Source: Bacillus sp. OxB-1 (GTDB lineage Bacteria; Bacillota; Bacilli; Bacillales_A; Planococcaceae). From it: a stretch of 64,000 bases of DNA. Below are positions 7,947 through 14,729 of this stretch, piece by piece (position 1 is the first letter of the stretch; the number at the start of each line of letters is the position of its first letter). The notes beneath the pieces are model-generated. The model was given only the letters and a program-made list of their open reading frames with translations. It was not told the origin of the DNA and ran no database searches. The position numbers were made by a program, and so were the translations under genes. The DNA lies in assembly GCF_000829195.1 (NCBI RefSeq), contig NZ_AP013294.1:496001-560000 (forward strand), read 5' to 3'.

Positions 7947-8294
7947 TTATGGAGTCGTGTTTTCCATCGGTGTATCGCCAGTGGGCTTTTTATGGTAGAG
8001 GCCATCGTCTTCAGATGTCGACTTTGTGTCCTGGACCTCTTCATTGTAGTAATGGACACTCGTCTGAGCCCCTTCACTCACCATTTTGTTGTCCTGTAAA
8101 TCATATGGATCCGAATGGCCGGCCTTCGTATCTGGCGAACGGTTCAATTTTTGTGATTGGACGAGCGAATCGAGTTTCGTCCTCATATTGTTGAATGCGA
8201 CTTGCGCCTTGTCTCTGTTCTCTTTCTTACTAAAATACGCGTATGCACCGGTTGCCAAAGTAGCAAGCAATAAAGTATTTCGTTTACGTGCCAT
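7947..8294 (-). CDS. YtxH-like membrane-anchored general stress protein
   Basis: 115 residues: an N-terminal Lys/Arg stretch and hydrophobic segment (about residues 6-20, TLLLATLATGAYAYF), then a charged region (KKENRDKAQ) and a disordered, polar C-terminal half ending in Thr/Pro. This is the build of YtxH-type proteins; homology is likely but the C-terminal half is unlike any I recognise. ATG 8294 is chosen as start since GGAAGG is nine bases upstream. A sigma-B-type promoter lies 49 bases upstream, which agrees with a general-stress role. Confidence 0.7.
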   Translation of the reverse strand: MARKRNTLLLATLATGAYAYFSKKENRDKAQVAFNNMRTKLDSLVQSQKLNRSPDTKAGHSDPYDLQDNKMVSEGAQTSVHYYNEEVQDTKSTSEDDGLYHKKPTGDTPMENTTP

Positions 8295-8342
8295 CTCCAT
8301 CATCCTTCCAAAAGTGAATTTATATTGGATTGTACAGGGAGT

Positions 8343-8368
8343 ATACCCTTTAATCCAGAATTAGAAAC
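8343..8368 (-). promoter_or_regulatory. sigma-B-type promoter of the YtxH-like gene
   Basis: On the minus strand GTTTCT (8363-8368), a 14-bp spacer and GGGTAT (8343-8348). The consensus for sigma-B is GTTTAA-N13-15-GGGWAW. Confidence 0.75.
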
Positions 8369-8571
8369 TTCTAGTTAGCAAACGGCGACAGTCGGCACAC
8401 CTCGAACCTTTTCCTGATAAAACCCTTCAACCCGCGGATTTCACAAACATTCACCAGCCAACTAGCCAAGTCTTCCAAGTTCATTTCGAATATATCAATT
8501 TGATTACAACCGTAGTCTTTACCCGGTTTCTTTGCTATGATAACAAAAAGGATTGCTGAGGTGATAGCGCA

Positions 8572-9066
8572 ATGATTCGACCTATGACAGAAACAGATAT
8601 CATTCATGTTCAACACATCGCTCGAGAAACATGGAGCGCTACGTATGATGGAATCATACCCGAAGAAATTCAAACGGAATTTATCGACCGATCCTACTCA
8701 GAAGCCATGTTACGGAAACGGATGGAAAAGACCTGCATGCTTATCGCAGAACACAATGGAGTGCCGGTCGGCTTTGCGAACTTCACGAAGAAAGACGAAG
8801 ACGGAGACTCCGAACTGACAGCACTTTATATCCTCCCGTCCCATCAACAATACGGGTTTGGACGGAAACTATTCGAATATGCGCTATCCGAATTACAAGA
8901 TGCACTGCAATTGTTCGTCTATGTGGATCGCCATAACAAAAACGGACGAGCTTTCTATGAAAAACAAGGATTTGAACTCTTAGATGTATTTGATGAATTT
9001 TTCGAAGGGCATCCTGTCGAAACAGCCCAATATGTATATTATATCCAAGAGCCTGTGTTGGCTTGA
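8572..9066 (+). CDS. GNAT family N-acetyltransferase
   Basis: 164 residues. The GNAT fold is shown by the central ALYILPSHQQYGFGRKL segment (acetyl-CoA pyrophosphate loop, Q/RxxGxG/A type) and the C-terminal NGRAFYEKQGFE motif near residue 125. It would transfer acetyl from acetyl-CoA to an unknown amine. The start has GAGGTGA seven bases upstream. Single gene with its own terminator; TGCTATGAT just upstream could be an extended -10. Confidence 0.88.
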   Translation: MIRPMTETDIIHVQHIARETWSATYDGIIPEEIQTEFIDRSYSEAMLRKRMEKTCMLIAEHNGVPVGFANFTKKDEDGDSELTALYILPSHQQYGFGRKLFEYALSELQDALQLFVYVDRHNKNGRAFYEKQGFELLDVFDEFFEGHPVETAQYVYYIQEPVLA

Positions 9067-9073
9067 GGGATAG

Positions 9074-9106
9074 AACGCTGCCTAATTCGCTAGGGAGCGT
9101 TTTTTT
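9074..9106 (+). terminator. terminator after the GNAT gene
   Basis: AACGCT with CC and GG...AGCGTT (9074-9082 with 9093-9101), followed by T residues. Confidence 0.85.
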
Positions 9107-9159
9107 GCAGAAAATTTTCGATGGAACGGACGCTGAAATAGGTTTTCTCGCTTTACCAT

Positions 9160-9185
9160 GTTTATCCTGAACGACGCGCGGGTAT
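9160..9185 (+). promoter_or_regulatory. sigma-B-type promoter of a 33-residue peptide gene
   Basis: GTTTAT (9160-9165), a 14-bp spacer and GGGTAT (9180-9185), about 48 bases before the ATG. Confidence 0.8.
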
Positions 9186-9233
9186 TTATGATGATATACA
9201 GATACACCATCTTAAGAAATGGGGACGATACAA

Positions 9234-9335
9234 ATGAAGAAAGAGCTAATTTTCAACTCTGCCGACATGCTGTATACTGTCGCCGGCGCATCCACGTTAA
9301 CGACGATTGTGTACTTCATCATGCTATCATTGTGA
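9234..9335 (+). CDS. 33-residue membrane peptide, sigma-B-type control
   Basis: A very short gene with ATG 9234 and TGA 9333-9335. The peptide starts MKKELIFNSADMLYTVAG and its second half (about residues 18-33, TLTTIVYFIMLSL) is hydrophobic enough for one membrane segment. A GGGG ribosome site is nine bases upstream. It is framed by a near-consensus sigma-B promoter and a strong terminator, so it looks like a complete transcription unit whose only product can be this peptide. No homolog is recognised; role unknown, probably stress-related. Confidence 0.65.
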   Translation: MKKELIFNSADMLYTVAGASTLTTIVYFIMLSL

Positions 9336-9360
9336 GGGATTTACATGACAGGTTTCAAAT

Positions 9361-9398
9361 AAAAGGCAATCCACCTAAGCTGGGGGATTGCCTTTTAT
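9361..9398. terminator. strong terminator after the 33-residue gene, shared with the convergent GNAT gene
   Basis: A twelve-base stem AAAAGGCAATCC / GGATTGCCTTTT (9361-9372 with 9385-9396), symmetric enough to serve both strands. Confidence 0.9.
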
Positions 9399-9403
9399 CA
9401 TGT

Positions 9404-9685
9404 TCACGCTATGACATCTTCATAGTCCGAATAGCGATCAAATGCCGTCACGACGTAGGAACAGACGGCCTCCATCTTCAGCTCGTTTTCCCGTGCATAT
9501 TCAGCCGCCCGATCGAGTAATTGCTTGGCAACCCCTTGGCCTCGCAATGTTGGGGAAACGAAAGTATGGTCCATGACCATGACGTCCCCTAGCAAAGTCC
9601 ATGTAATTTCCGCAATCGTCTTACCATCCTCTTGTTTGCGGAATGCAAACGCGTCACCGCCGAGTTCCACTAATTCGAATTCCAT
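9404..9685 (-). CDS. small GNAT-type N-acetyltransferase (YjdJ/Gtt1-like)
   Basis: 93 residues, the size of the short GNAT subfamily. Residues about 35-50 hold the acetyl-CoA binding segment (MDHTFVSPTLRGQGVAKQ), with the RGQGVA loop intact. A GGGG ribosome site is seven bases upstream of the ATG. It probably acetylates a small amine or protein; the substrate is unknown. It stands alone. Confidence 0.85.
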   Translation of the reverse strand: MEFELVELGGDAFAFRKQEDGKTIAEITWTLLGDVMVMDHTFVSPTLRGQGVAKQLLDRAAEYARENELKMEAVCSYVVTAFDRYSDYEDVIA

Positions 9686-9712
9686 AGTAACTGCCCCTTT
9701 CTAAACTGCACT

Positions 9713-9749
9713 CCATCCGACACGGCGTTCACCCGCCGGATGGTTTTTT
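9713..9749 (+). terminator. hairpin with T-run in the 5' region of the small GNAT gene
   Basis: CCATCCG / CGGATGG (9713-9719 with 9737-9743) followed by six T on the plus strand. No plus-strand gene precedes it, so it may instead be a leader hairpin of the minus-strand gene. Confidence 0.45.
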
Positions 9750-9827
9750 ATTACTTTATCACAAATTGTACAATTCAGGTTGCGTTAATGTTTCGATTTT
9801 TCGGCGATTTGGTTACGATTCTTCCGG

Positions 9828-10790
9828 TCAAATGTCCAATGGCCGCAGGGAAGCTTCGATTTGTTCCCGACGCGGCTCCAAAAATGGCGGGAGAGCCAGC
9901 GATTCGCCCAATGATTCTAGCGGCTCATCTGTCGCAAAGCCTGGTTCATCGGTCGCCAGTTCAAAGAGGATGCCATTCGGCTCCCGGAAATAAATTGATT
10001 TGAAATAAAACCTGTCGACTAATCCGCTCGTCATGAAGCCTTGGCTCCGCAACCATTCTTCCCAGCGATCATAGTCGTCCATCGATTTAATGCGGAACGC
10101 CACATGATGCACGCTGCCCCGCCCCGGCCTTTCCGCCGGAAGATCCGTTCTCGTTTCGACATGGACCTCCCCGGCCGGACCACCTTCACCTGTCGAGAAC
10201 ACCCGGATGTCCGGCATGCCTGCCACGGTTGATGGATACGAGCCGATTTCCTTGAAATGAAGAACCGACGTCAACACATCCACTGTTGATCCGGCACGGC
10301 GAACCGTCAGCGTGACCGGGCCTAATCCGACAATCGCATACTGTTCCGGAATATCTTCGCGAACCCATGGAACACCGTACGGAATTCCCTTGCCATCGTC
10401 GACGACCAATTGAAGCCGAGACCCTTCCTGATCCCGGAATGTCAACGTCTTGCGACCGAATCGGTCTTCTATCGCATCCTGCTCAATGCCAAGCTCTGTA
10501 AACCGCTGCTGCCAGAAATCCAGCGCCTCTTCGGACATGATCCGGAACGCCGTGTTGCTAATACTCGAGACGCCCGGGTATGTTCTTCCCGCCATCGGGA
10601 TATCGAAATACGTCATATCCGTCCCCGGAGTCCCGACCGCATCCGCGTAAAACAAATGATACGATGACGTCGAATCTTGGTTCACGGTCTTCTTCACCAG
10701 CCGCATACCGAGGACCTTCGTAAAGAAATTGAAATTTTTCTCTGCATCCGCTGTAATGGCGGATACATGATGGATTCCCTCTAATCGCAT
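9828..10790 (-). CDS. mhqO: ring-cleaving dioxygenase MhqO/MhqA type (VOC superfamily)
   Basis: 320 residues with two vicinal-oxygen-chelate halves. The first begins LEGIHHVSAITADAEKN and the second holds SVHHVAFRIKS near residue 210; the iron ligands are expected to be the His in HHV, the His in VHHV, and a Glu near residue 260 (NGILFELATD). This family detoxifies hydroquinones and related electrophiles. The start has GGGAGGGG nine bases upstream. An 18-bp palindrome matching the MhqR operator lies just upstream, which supports the MhqO assignment over other VOC dioxygenases. Confidence 0.85.
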   Translation of the reverse strand: MRLEGIHHVSAITADAEKNFNFFTKVLGMRLVKKTVNQDSTSSYHLFYADAVGTPGTDMTYFDIPMAGRTYPGVSSISNTAFRIMSEEALDFWQQRFTELGIEQDAIEDRFGRKTLTFRDQEGSRLQLVVDDGKGIPYGVPWVREDIPEQYAIVGLGPVTLTVRRAGSTVDVLTSVLHFKEIGSYPSTVAGMPDIRVFSTGEGGPAGEVHVETRTDLPAERPGRGSVHHVAFRIKSMDDYDRWEEWLRSQGFMTSGLVDRFYFKSIYFREPNGILFELATDEPGFATDEPLESLGESLALPPFLEPRREQIEASLRPLDI

Positions 10791-10810
10791 TGAAATAACC
10801 CCTCCCTAAT

Positions 10811-10828
10811 TATCTTGAATTCAAGGTA
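10811..10828 (-). promoter_or_regulatory. MhqR-type operator upstream of mhqO
   Basis: TATCTTGAATTCAAGGTA is an almost perfect palindrome around GAATTC and agrees with the Bacillus MhqR operator pattern (tATCTcgAaTTCgAGATa, from memory). It lies 21 bases before the mhqO ATG, just after a likely -10 TAAGAT. The mhqR gene itself is not in the window. Confidence 0.7.
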
Positions 10829-10902
10829 ATTTCATCTTATCATGCTTCTTAAAGGATTACAAAGAATCTGTTTGCGAATAAAAGGAGGATTGACCTAAGA
10901 TA

Positions 10903-10931
10903 AAAGGCCGCCCGGTTGCCGGACAGCCTTT
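10903..10931 (-). terminator. terminator of the DUF1002 gene
   Basis: AAAGGC...GCCTTT with inner CCGG/CCGG pairs (10903-10931); on the minus strand it is followed by TTTATC. Confidence 0.8.
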
Positions 10932-10945
10932 CATTTCTATAGTTA

Positions 10946-11839
10946 TCAATTGAACCAGGATTTTATCGATTCGAACAGGTCCGCGAAAAATTGTTTCACC
11001 TTTTCCCAGAAACCGGGATCGATTTCACCGAATTTGTCTTTTATTTTCGTAGCCATATCATTCAGCTGGTCGGAAAACTTGGAGAAATCGATGTCCAAGT
11101 TCCGAATCCTGTCCATCAAATCGATGAGTAATTGGCGGTCAGCCTCATTCAGCTCGATATTGAGTTTAGACAATTGTTCCTTGACAATCCGTTCGACATC
11201 TTCCTTTGTCGCCGGATTTTGTTCAGCGATCTGCTTTTTGATTTCCGTCAGGAGGGTTGACACTTTCTCCTGATCGATACCGGAATCCTTTGCAAATTTC
11301 GTTGCCAGATTCAGCTCATCATTCGCCACGTCAGTACGTTCCGTGTCGAGTGTTTCCCCCGTCACTTCATATGCTTTGTAAATGCCGACAAGCGCGGAGT
11401 GTCCTGATACTTTTTTCGGCGACGCCACTTCGACGATCGCGTCCTCGATTCCTGCCGTCAGCATGGCATTTGCATACATTTCGGGTGTCACTTCTGTAAT
11501 ATTCTCTTCTGTGACGATGGAAATGACGAGCCCTTTCCCTTCTTCCTGCCGGGTGATTTTGGCGGATGAATACATTCTCGCCTGGCTATTGCCGTTCTTA
11601 ATATATTTGACTAGGTCATTGCCGTCGACCGTGATTTCTTCGACTTCGGTCTCTTGGTCAACTCCCAAGCTTTTCTTCATCGTCTCTTTTTCAGTTTCCG
11701 ATAAGTTGGCGCCATACACTACAATGGGGACGCCAAGTTTTTCATCGATCGCCTTTTCAGCTGTGGTGCTCTGGGGGAACAGCACTCCAACCGCCAGCAA
11801 AAGGGCCGCTAGTGTCGTGATGATCCGTCTCATAATCAT
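10946..11839 (-). CDS. ypuA: secreted DUF1002 protein (YpuA-like)
   Basis: 297 residues. An N-terminal signal peptide (about 1-27, cut after STTA) is followed by the DUF1002 domain, recognised by VVYGANLSETEKETMKKSLG and the later charged, largely helical second half. The YpuA family is exported and associated with the cell envelope; its biochemical role is not known. ATG 11839 has AGGAGAGGAGA upstream; an in-frame ATG at 11833 is an equally good start. It follows cvfB on the same strand after 60 bases without a visible terminator, so co-transcription is possible. Confidence 0.85.
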   Translation of the reverse strand: MIMRRIITTLAALLLAVGVLFPQSTTAEKAIDEKLGVPIVVYGANLSETEKETMKKSLGVDQETEVEEITVDGNDLVKYIKNGNSQARMYSSAKITRQEEGKGLVISIVTEENITEVTPEMYANAMLTAGIEDAIVEVASPKKVSGHSALVGIYKAYEVTGETLDTERTDVANDELNLATKFAKDSGIDQEKVSTLLTEIKKQIAEQNPATKEDVERIVKEQLSKLNIELNEADRQLLIDLMDRIRNLDIDFSKFSDQLNDMATKIKDKFGEIDPGFWEKVKQFFADLFESIKSWFN

Positions 11840-11898
11840 TCTCCTCTCCTATACGGATTAATACGTTGGGAGGACCCGAAAAGTTCCCGATAGAGAAT

Positions 11899-12747
11899 TC
11901 ATTTCAAAGTTGTCCATCCATCTTCCTGGGTGATCTTCCCTTCCTTCATCAGCCTGCCGAGTGCCCGTTTGAAGGCCCCCTTGCTCATCGTGAACATTTC
12001 CTGGATCTCCTCCGGATTTGATTTATCGGTGAACGGCATTTGGCCGCCGCTATCCTGTAAATAACGGAGAATCACTTCCGAATCATCCGCCAGACGCTCC
12101 TGTTTCCGCGGAAGCAAAGAACCATTCAACGTTCCGTCATCACGGACCCCGATAACCCGGACGTCCAATTCTTCGCCTAAGCGCGGCTCTTTCTCCCGTT
12201 CCGATTGGTGGATGAAAATCCGGTAATTTTCCGGAATGCTTAATAGAAACGTACCGACAGGCAATAAACGATACGCCCTCGCTTTCAAATTGGCATTCGT
12301 CAAGGAAGCGGGCGCCGCCGCAATTTGCTCGAGCGCTCTTTCTTCCGTCACCAACCTGCCAAAAAGAGTGCCTCCCAAATCGGTGCGCAGCGTCATATAT
12401 AGCATATCGTCCGTCTGAGGCCAAAGGGCACGGACCCTTGGCATATCTGCTTTATTCACAAGCACTTCCACAGGAGCCCCAATATCGACGTAGACCCCTT
12501 CCTTGGCATCGATGCGGATGACCCGGGCCCAGCCATACGATCCGATTGTCACCCGAGGGAGCTGCGTCGTGGCGGACAGCTCCTTCCGCCGGTTGACATA
12601 GAGGAACACGGTTACACGATCCGCTACTTCTAGCGTCTCATCCGCATCCGAAGCATTCATTTGAACATCGCCTTCCAAGATCCATCGAGATCCTTCTTTT
12701 GCGATCACTTCCAGTTCGGTCATCGTACCAGGTTGCAATTCTTTCAT
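11899..12747 (-). CDS. cvfB: CvfB-family S1-domain RNA-binding protein (YitL)
   Basis: 282 residues. The N-terminal half contains S1-like OB-fold segments ([19 protein letters not shown] is typical) and the C-terminus a winged-helix segment ([18 protein letters not shown]), as in CvfB of Staphylococcus, which binds RNA and affects virulence-factor expression. ATG 12747 is chosen because GGAAGG is nine bases upstream; it overlaps the mntR stop codon (ATGA), so the two genes are probably translationally coupled. The pairing of cvfB with mntR suggests a joint transcript but not a shared function. Confidence 0.88.
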   Translation of the reverse strand: MKELQPGTMTELEVIAKEGSRWILEGDVQMNASDADETLEVADRVTVFLYVNRRKELSATTQLPRVTIGSYGWARVIRIDAKEGVYVDIGAPVEVLVNKADMPRVRALWPQTDDMLYMTLRTDLGGTLFGRLVTEERALEQIAAAPASLTNANLKARAYRLLPVGTFLLSIPENYRIFIHQSEREKEPRLGEELDVRVIGVRDDGTLNGSLLPRKQERLADDSEVILRYLQDSGGQMPFTDKSNPEEIQEMFTMSKGAFKRALGRLMKEGKITQEDGWTTLK

Positions 12748-13169
12748 TCCCAATCGCCTTCCTTTTCTCTTCCCATATTCAATTTCCGGACGAACTCCTC
12801 GTCTTGTTTCAGCGCCTCGACCAGGTCGGTGATCCGATCCATCGCATTCCAGCTCAAATGGTGTTCAATCCCTTCTACGTCTCCATAAATATTCTTCTCT
12901 TCTACTCCAATAATACGGAGAAACTGCTCCAGCAAATCATGGCGCCGCACGAGCTTCTCGCCGAAGTGCATTCCTTTTTCTGTCAACTCGAGTCCTCTAT
13001 ACCGTTCATAGACCACATAGCCTTCTCGATGCAAGCGTTGCGCCATTTTCGTGACGGAGGAAGGAAGGACGGCAAGTGATTCCGCGACATCCGATACCCG
13101 CGCCTCCCCCTTCGCTTCGATATGCAAATAAATCTGTTCGATATAATCTTCCATCCCCGGTGTAGCCAA
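12744..13169 (-). CDS. mntR: manganese-responsive transcriptional regulator MntR
   Basis: 141 residues of the DtxR family: an N-terminal winged helix (about 1-70) and a dimerisation domain. With the TTG start at 13169 every Bacillus metal ligand falls in register: Asp8, Glu11, His77, Glu99, Glu102, His103. AGGAGG lies eight bases before this TTG, so the GTG ten codons upstream is rejected. MntR represses manganese importers when Mn(II) is sufficient. No importer of the MntH or MntABC type is adjacent, but an MntR-box-like sequence lies in the ZIP transporter promoter at 38.2 kb. Confidence 0.95.
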   Translation of the reverse strand: MATPGMEDYIEQIYLHIEAKGEARVSDVAESLAVLPSSVTKMAQRLHREGYVVYERYRGLELTEKGMHFGEKLVRRHDLLEQFLRIIGVEEKNIYGDVEGIEHHLSWNAMDRITDLVEALKQDEEFVRKLNMGREKEGDWE

Positions 13170-13230
13170 TCGGAACGCCTCCTGTTTATATTCCCGCACG
13201 GCACCTTCTCTACTCCTTTAGCCCCCTCAT

Positions 13231-13256
13231 GTTTAGCCGAACTTTTTGCAGGGTAA
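13231..13256 (+). promoter_or_regulatory. sigma-B-type promoter of the Lmo0937-like gene
   Basis: GTTTAG (13231-13236), a 14-bp spacer and GGGTAA (13251-13256), 38 bases before the ATG. Confidence 0.8.
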
Positions 13257-13294
13257 AATTGAGGTAAGACATGATCAGGAAAGAGGTGATCTGC

Positions 13295-13450
13295 ATGGGC
13301 CGAATTATTTGGTTGCTTATCGTTGCCCTGATCGTATTTTGGGTATTAGGGCTTGTCTTCAAAATTGGCGGTGGACTGATCCACCTCCTGCTCGTAGTTG
13401 CCGGAATCATTTTTGTCATCCAGCTCTTTACGGGAAAACGGACCGTGTAA
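13295..13450 (+). CDS. Lmo0937-family small membrane protein
   Basis: 51 residues, almost entirely two membrane segments (about 3-22 and 26-45) with a short Gly-rich turn (KIGGGLIHLL) and a basic tail. Size and pattern fit the Lmo0937/DUF5670 family of small hydrophobic proteins, whose function is unknown. AGAGGTG is the ribosome site. It has its own sigma-B-type promoter and terminator, so it is probably a general-stress membrane protein. Confidence 0.8.
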   Translation: MGRIIWLLIVALIVFWVLGLVFKIGGGLIHLLLVVAGIIFVIQLFTGKRTV

Positions 13451-13451
13451 C

Positions 13452-13486
13452 GAAAGGGATGTCGACAACATGTCGGCATCCCTTTC
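13452..13486 (+). terminator. terminator after the Lmo0937-like gene
   Basis: GAAAGGGATG / CATCCCTTTC (13452-13461 with 13477-13486). Confidence 0.85.
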
Positions 13487-13506
13487 TCAGTCATGCTCCA
13501 TCCTCT

Positions 13507-14619
13507 TCAGTCTATTTTCGCATAGATGCATGTATTCCGTAAAACATTTCCATCAGGCGACAAGCTATCCTGTTTCAAAACGCCTTCCAGGACGAAGCCC
13601 GCCCGCTCCGCAACCCGGCGACTTTTCATATTCGCCTCATCACAACGGATCTCCACCCGCCTTGCTCCCAGTCGTTCAAAAGCAAACTGTTCAATTCTAA
13701 CAACGGCCTCCGTCATATAGCCATTTCCTTGAAAATCCTTTGACAGCCAATACCCAATTTCGAATTTCGGGATGGACCAATCGATCCGGTGGAGACCGGA
13801 AGAACCGATGAATTCCCCTGTTTCTTTATGGTAAATATGAAACCGCAAGTCTTGCCTCGTAATAAAGTTCGCCATTGCCTTTCGCAAACTTTCCTCCGTC
13901 ATATGTAGCTCGGGTTCCGGTTGCGCCCACGGCATCCATTTCCGCAGCCCTTCCAATGAGCGTTGGATCGCATGTAGCGCATCGGGTGCATCCTCTATTC
14001 TAGGAGCCCGGATTAGAAGACGTTCCGATTCAAATGATTCCGGAAAATCCGGAATGCGCCGTGGCGACACAAAGGCCTTAGGCTTGTCCCCATCTTCCCA
14101 AATAACAGGCGTCGTCGTTCCCATGATGAAGTCTTCTCGGGTGATTCCATATGTAACGGCATCATAATACTTATTTTCCTTTGGCGAGAACCAAGCATTC
14201 CGTAAATGAGCCTCCTTAACAAACCCGGCCCGTTCGAATGTTTTTCTCATAGCTAGATTGTCTTGGCGGGTATGGCCTTCCAATCGGATTTTCTTCTCTT
14301 TCAATCCGAATACATACTCCGCGACGAGCCGGAGCGCTTTCGGACCATAGCCAAAACCGCGCGAGGCATCCCCGATTCGCAGATCGAAGAGCGGAATCTC
14401 ATCTTGCAAGTCGTAGATTTTCACGATGCCGACTTTTTCCCCTTCTTCATTTTCCACCCAGAAGGTTTTCACTTCATCCGATTCATAACCGCCTTCTTCA
14501 ATTGCCTTTTCAATCATATCGCGGCCAGGGCGTGGAATTCCATGATAGGGCCATGTGTTCGTCGTCATGAAATGGATCAGCTGCTCCTGCTCTTCCATCG
14601 TCCATTCTTCCAAGTGCAT
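13507..14619 (-). CDS. fusion of two GNAT acetyltransferase domains (RimJ/RimL-like)
   Basis: 370 residues, about twice a normal GNAT protein. The N-terminal domain (about 1-165) shows SRGFGYGPKALRLV and NLAMRKTFERAGF; the C-terminal domain (about 190-370) starts FESERLLIRAPRIEDAPDAL and shows QGNGYMTEAVVR and NMKSRRVAERAGF. Both keep the acetyl-CoA loop and the helix that packs on it, so both may be active. The RimJ/RimL class acetylates N-termini or small molecules; the substrates here are unknown. GGAGGCGG precedes the ATG by about seven bases. Confidence 0.85.
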   Translation of the reverse strand: MHLEEWTMEEQEQLIHFMTTNTWPYHGIPRPGRDMIEKAIEEGGYESDEVKTFWVENEEGEKVGIVKIYDLQDEIPLFDLRIGDASRGFGYGPKALRLVAEYVFGLKEKKIRLEGHTRQDNLAMRKTFERAGFVKEAHLRNAWFSPKENKYYDAVTYGITREDFIMGTTTPVIWEDGDKPKAFVSPRRIPDFPESFESERLLIRAPRIEDAPDALHAIQRSLEGLRKWMPWAQPEPELHMTEESLRKAMANFITRQDLRFHIYHKETGEFIGSSGLHRIDWSIPKFEIGYWLSKDFQGNGYMTEAVVRIEQFAFERLGARRVEIRCDEANMKSRRVAERAGFVLEGVLKQDSLSPDGNVLRNTCIYAKID

Positions 14620-14655
14620 CTTGTACCGCCTCCATTCTATTTCACATACATGTCT

Positions 14656-14687
14656 AAAAGAGCTGGTATGCTAAACCAGCTCTTTTT
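14656..14687. terminator. terminator between cadA and the double-GNAT gene
   Basis: AAAAGAGCTGG / CCAGCTCTTTT (14656-14666 with 14676-14686). It lies downstream of cadA on the minus strand and can work in both directions. Confidence 0.85.
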
Positions 14688-14729
14688 ATTGTGACGGGCC
14701 CGCCAATCAAAGTGGCGGAATGGTGTTGT

